From contig NZ_CP108487.1 in the NCBI RefSeq assembly GCF_036226525.1, forward strand, positions 3,782,001-3,846,000: 64,000 nucleotides of DNA. Reading direction: 5' to 3'. The notes beneath the pieces were generated by a model, which did not search any database, was not told the DNA's origin, and worked only from the letters and a program-made list of their open reading frames with translations. Shown piece after piece: positions 62,535-64,000 of this stretch. The stretch's first letter is position 1. Every line of letters begins with the position of its first letter. Both the position numbers and the translations under genes were made by a program. The DNA comes from Kribbella sp. NBC_01245. Its GTDB lineage: Bacteria; Actinomycetota; Actinomycetes; Propionibacteriales; Kribbellaceae.

Positions 62535-63413
62535 CTATCGACTTCGAATGATTTTGTCCCTCAGTTTCTCGCTAAGCTGACCGAGCATCTCGGCTAGCTG
62601 ACGTCCGGAGATGGCCGATGCCGTCAAGGCTTCGAACTGCTGGCGATAGAGAGCAACGTCGCGAGGTTCCGTGACGCTCACGTAGGCATGGATGGTCTCG
62701 ACTTGAACGAATGGCTCGTCCTCGTCCAGATCCTCGTAAAGGCTGAATCCATGCCACGGGATCGCCGTGGTCGTACCGTCTAGCGGCACGACACTGACCG
62801 AAACGTTGCTGAGGGTGGAGAGATTCAGGATCCGATCGATCTGCGCGAGCTGCACCTCGGGCGGGCCAGGTCGCCAGCGCAGTGCGGCCTCGGTGATCAC
62901 GAACTCGAACCGATGCCCTTGCTCGTACAGGACTTGCTGTCGATCGACTCGTCGCTGGACGGCCGCCGCGTAGTCCTGTTGCCCGGTGAGATCTGATGCG
63001 ATGAAGACAAGGCGCGCGTACTCGGCCGTTTGCAGCAGGCCAGGCACCAAGGTCGGCTGGAACACACGAAGCGTTCTTGCCTTCGCTTCGCGGTCACGGA
63101 CCTGCTGCTGCATTGCGGCGAGCGTGTCGGCTGCCATGAATTCGCGCCAGCCGTCGGTCTGGTTGAGAGCGGCTTCGGTCGCCTCGATCATGGCCTGGAG
63201 ATGATCAGCGGCACCACAGACATCCATCCAGACGGTGAGCTCGGGAATGGACGCGAGCGCCTCACCCCGTTCAATCCGGCTAACCCTGGACTGACTGAGG
63301 CCGGTGCGGTGGGCGAGTTGCCGCCCACTCACACCGGCCAGCACCCGATAACGCCTCAGATCGGCTCCGAGTCGTTGGCGTGGCGTTCTTGGCGTCTTGA
63401 GCTGATCGTCCAC
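62535..63413 (-). CDS. XRE helix-turn-helix regulator with DUF5753
   Basis: A 292-residue protein. Residues about 13-65 form the XRE helix-turn-helix (RYRVLAGVSGRQLAHRTGLS, then SRVSRIERGEA), and the rest is DUF5753 (LRVFQPTLVPGLLQTAEYAR, then YRQQFEALTASAIS). Such regulators are very abundant in actinomycetes and usually act with a small DUF397 or DUF6879 gene. A DUF6879 gene lies 13 bp upstream. The regulated process is unknown; some members affect development or secondary metabolism. Confidence 0.92.
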   Translation of the reverse strand: MDDQLKTPRTPRQRLGADLRRYRVLAGVSGRQLAHRTGLSQSRVSRIERGEALASIPELTVWMDVCGAADHLQAMIEATEAALNQTDGWREFMAADTLAAMQQQVRDREAKARTLRVFQPTLVPGLLQTAEYARLVFIASDLTGQQDYAAAVQRRVDRQQVLYEQGHRFEFVITEAALRWRPGPPEVQLAQIDRILNLSTLSNVSVSVVPLDGTTTAIPWHGFSLYEDLDEDEPFVQVETIHAYVSVTEPRDVALYRQQFEALTASAISGRQLAEMLGQLSEKLRDKIIRSR

Positions 63414-63426
63414 TTGCGCGGTACGG

Positions 63427-63960
63427 CTACCTTTCTATCGCCAGATAGGTGTTCAGGCCGACCGAATGCTTGAGAGCAAGGTCCCGCTCAGTGCGGCAGC
63501 GCTGCAAGATCGCCGGGTCCGTACTGTGCTCGAACCCGATGAACTGGCCATCACCGTCATAGTCCATGAGCACCACGTAAGCGTCAGTGGAGTCGGCGTC
63601 GAACAGCCAGAAGTCTTTGGAAAGTTCGGCGAGGGACGGATCTGCAGCACGCTCGGCGATGCTGATCTGCTCGCCCGCAGCCTGGCTCTCGACATAGCCG
63701 ACGAGCTCGTACCGCAGATACTCAGAGAGCGGATGATCGACGACATGGACTCGTTGCCAGGACTTACCAGCCACGGTCGTTACGGCGATCCGGGCAAGCC
63801 AGGGCGTATTGAGAACCGAGCGCACAGGACGAGGCGTTCCGTTCCTGAACGCATGGATGCGTGAGTCCTCTTCGGACACGGCGTAGGTCTGAAGTGTCTC
63901 CAAACGGAAGACGTCGGTCGCAAAGCGGTCGAAGTGCGAGTCAAACTCATCGAAGCTCAC
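63427..63960 (-). CDS. DUF6879 family protein
   Basis: A 177-residue acidic protein starting MSFDEFDSHFDRFATDVFRLE, with the family pattern RVHVVDHPLSEYLRYELVGYVES and DFWLFDADSTDAYVVLMDYDGDG. The GTG start at 63960 overlaps the stop of an upstream gene as GTGA. DUF6879 proteins go with XRE/DUF5753 regulators, as here. Function unknown. Confidence 0.88.
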   Translation of the reverse strand: MSFDEFDSHFDRFATDVFRLETLQTYAVSEEDSRIHAFRNGTPRPVRSVLNTPWLARIAVTTVAGKSWQRVHVVDHPLSEYLRYELVGYVESQAAGEQISIAERAADPSLAELSKDFWLFDADSTDAYVVLMDYDGDGQFIGFEHSTDPAILQRCRTERDLALKHSVGLNTYLAIER

Positions 63961-64000
63961 TGTGTCGCCTCAGCCTCCATCTTCCGGATGTAATCCTCGA
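63957..64000 (-). CDS. 3' end of an upstream gene (cut by window edge)
   Basis: The frame ending at TGA 63959-63957 reads EDYIRKMEAEATQ and is open to the window edge, so only the last 13 residues are seen. Coupled by GTGA to the DUF6879 gene, it is part of the same operon, probably a companion of the XRE/DUF6879 pair. Confidence 0.4.
   Translation of the reverse strand, partial: EDYIRKMEAEATQ

Overview
The window is high-G+C actinomycete DNA, most like Kribbella or a close relative in the Propionibacteriales. That placement is an inference from GTG/TTG starts, many 4-bp GTGA/ATGA gene overlaps, the mec-cysO-cysM cluster, the clpS-DUF2017-pncB block and the gene families present; no 16S gene is in view. 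About 65 genes are packed on both strands.

Layout, left half. 1-8.7 kb: a MarR/DoxX pair with a shared operator, a GroES-like/DUF3618 pair, the widespread ATP-grasp/alpha-E/transglutaminase operon, a glucose dehydrogenase, a Bcp peroxiredoxin and a secreted VWA protein behind a CRP-type site. 8.8-12.3 kb: tRNA-Leu(UAG), two alpha/beta hydrolases and a large HD-GYP/LuxR regulator. 12.4-14.7 kb: rph-rdgB followed by an ASCH-like protein and an Imm10-like protein. 14.6-24.2 kb: SGNH hydrolase, Gfo/Idh/MocA oxidoreductase, an MBL hydrolase, an ArsR-SulP operon with a small leading ORF, murI, DUF72 and mec-cysO-cysM. 24.3-28.0 kb: an aldo/keto reductase, then a GH128-like glycosidase gene broken into two distant pieces, with an ankyrin gene and an ECF41 sigma factor lying between them. 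28.0-30.8 kb: DUF2017, clpS, pncB and a MarR regulator.

The most unusual locus is 31.0-39.2 kb. It has a 39-residue peptide gene ending in two cysteines and a C-terminal glycine, an E1-like ThiF protein with an N-terminal peptide-binding-type domain, a PqqD-like/M50 membrane metalloprotease and a DUF3105 membrane protein. These are followed on the same strand by a DnaJ-like zinc-ribbon membrane protein, a GrpE-like protein and an Hsp70. It looks like a YcaO-less RiPP-type pathway coupled to a dedicated chaperone set. Upstream of it lie an odd C-rich tract and a decayed DUF2079 gene.

40.6-57.2 kb: an SDR gene behind an 18-bp inverted repeat, pncA, a 5'-nucleotidase, a polysaccharide deacetylase, two paired membrane proteins, the tyrosine-catabolism genes hmgA and fahA with a linked hypothetical gene, a secreted subtilase and a secreted GH101 glycosidase. 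57.2-58.3 kb: an LLM flavin oxidoreductase.

58.3-62.5 kb is a foreign, lower-G+C region. It carries three copies of a tRNA-Lys 3'-end remnant, two families of direct repeats and a recurring 18-bp palindrome. These bracket two cargo pairs: an AbiTii protein with a membrane-anchored partner, and a small membrane protein with a lipoprotein. The window ends in an XRE/DUF5753 and DUF6879 pair with the tail of a third gene.
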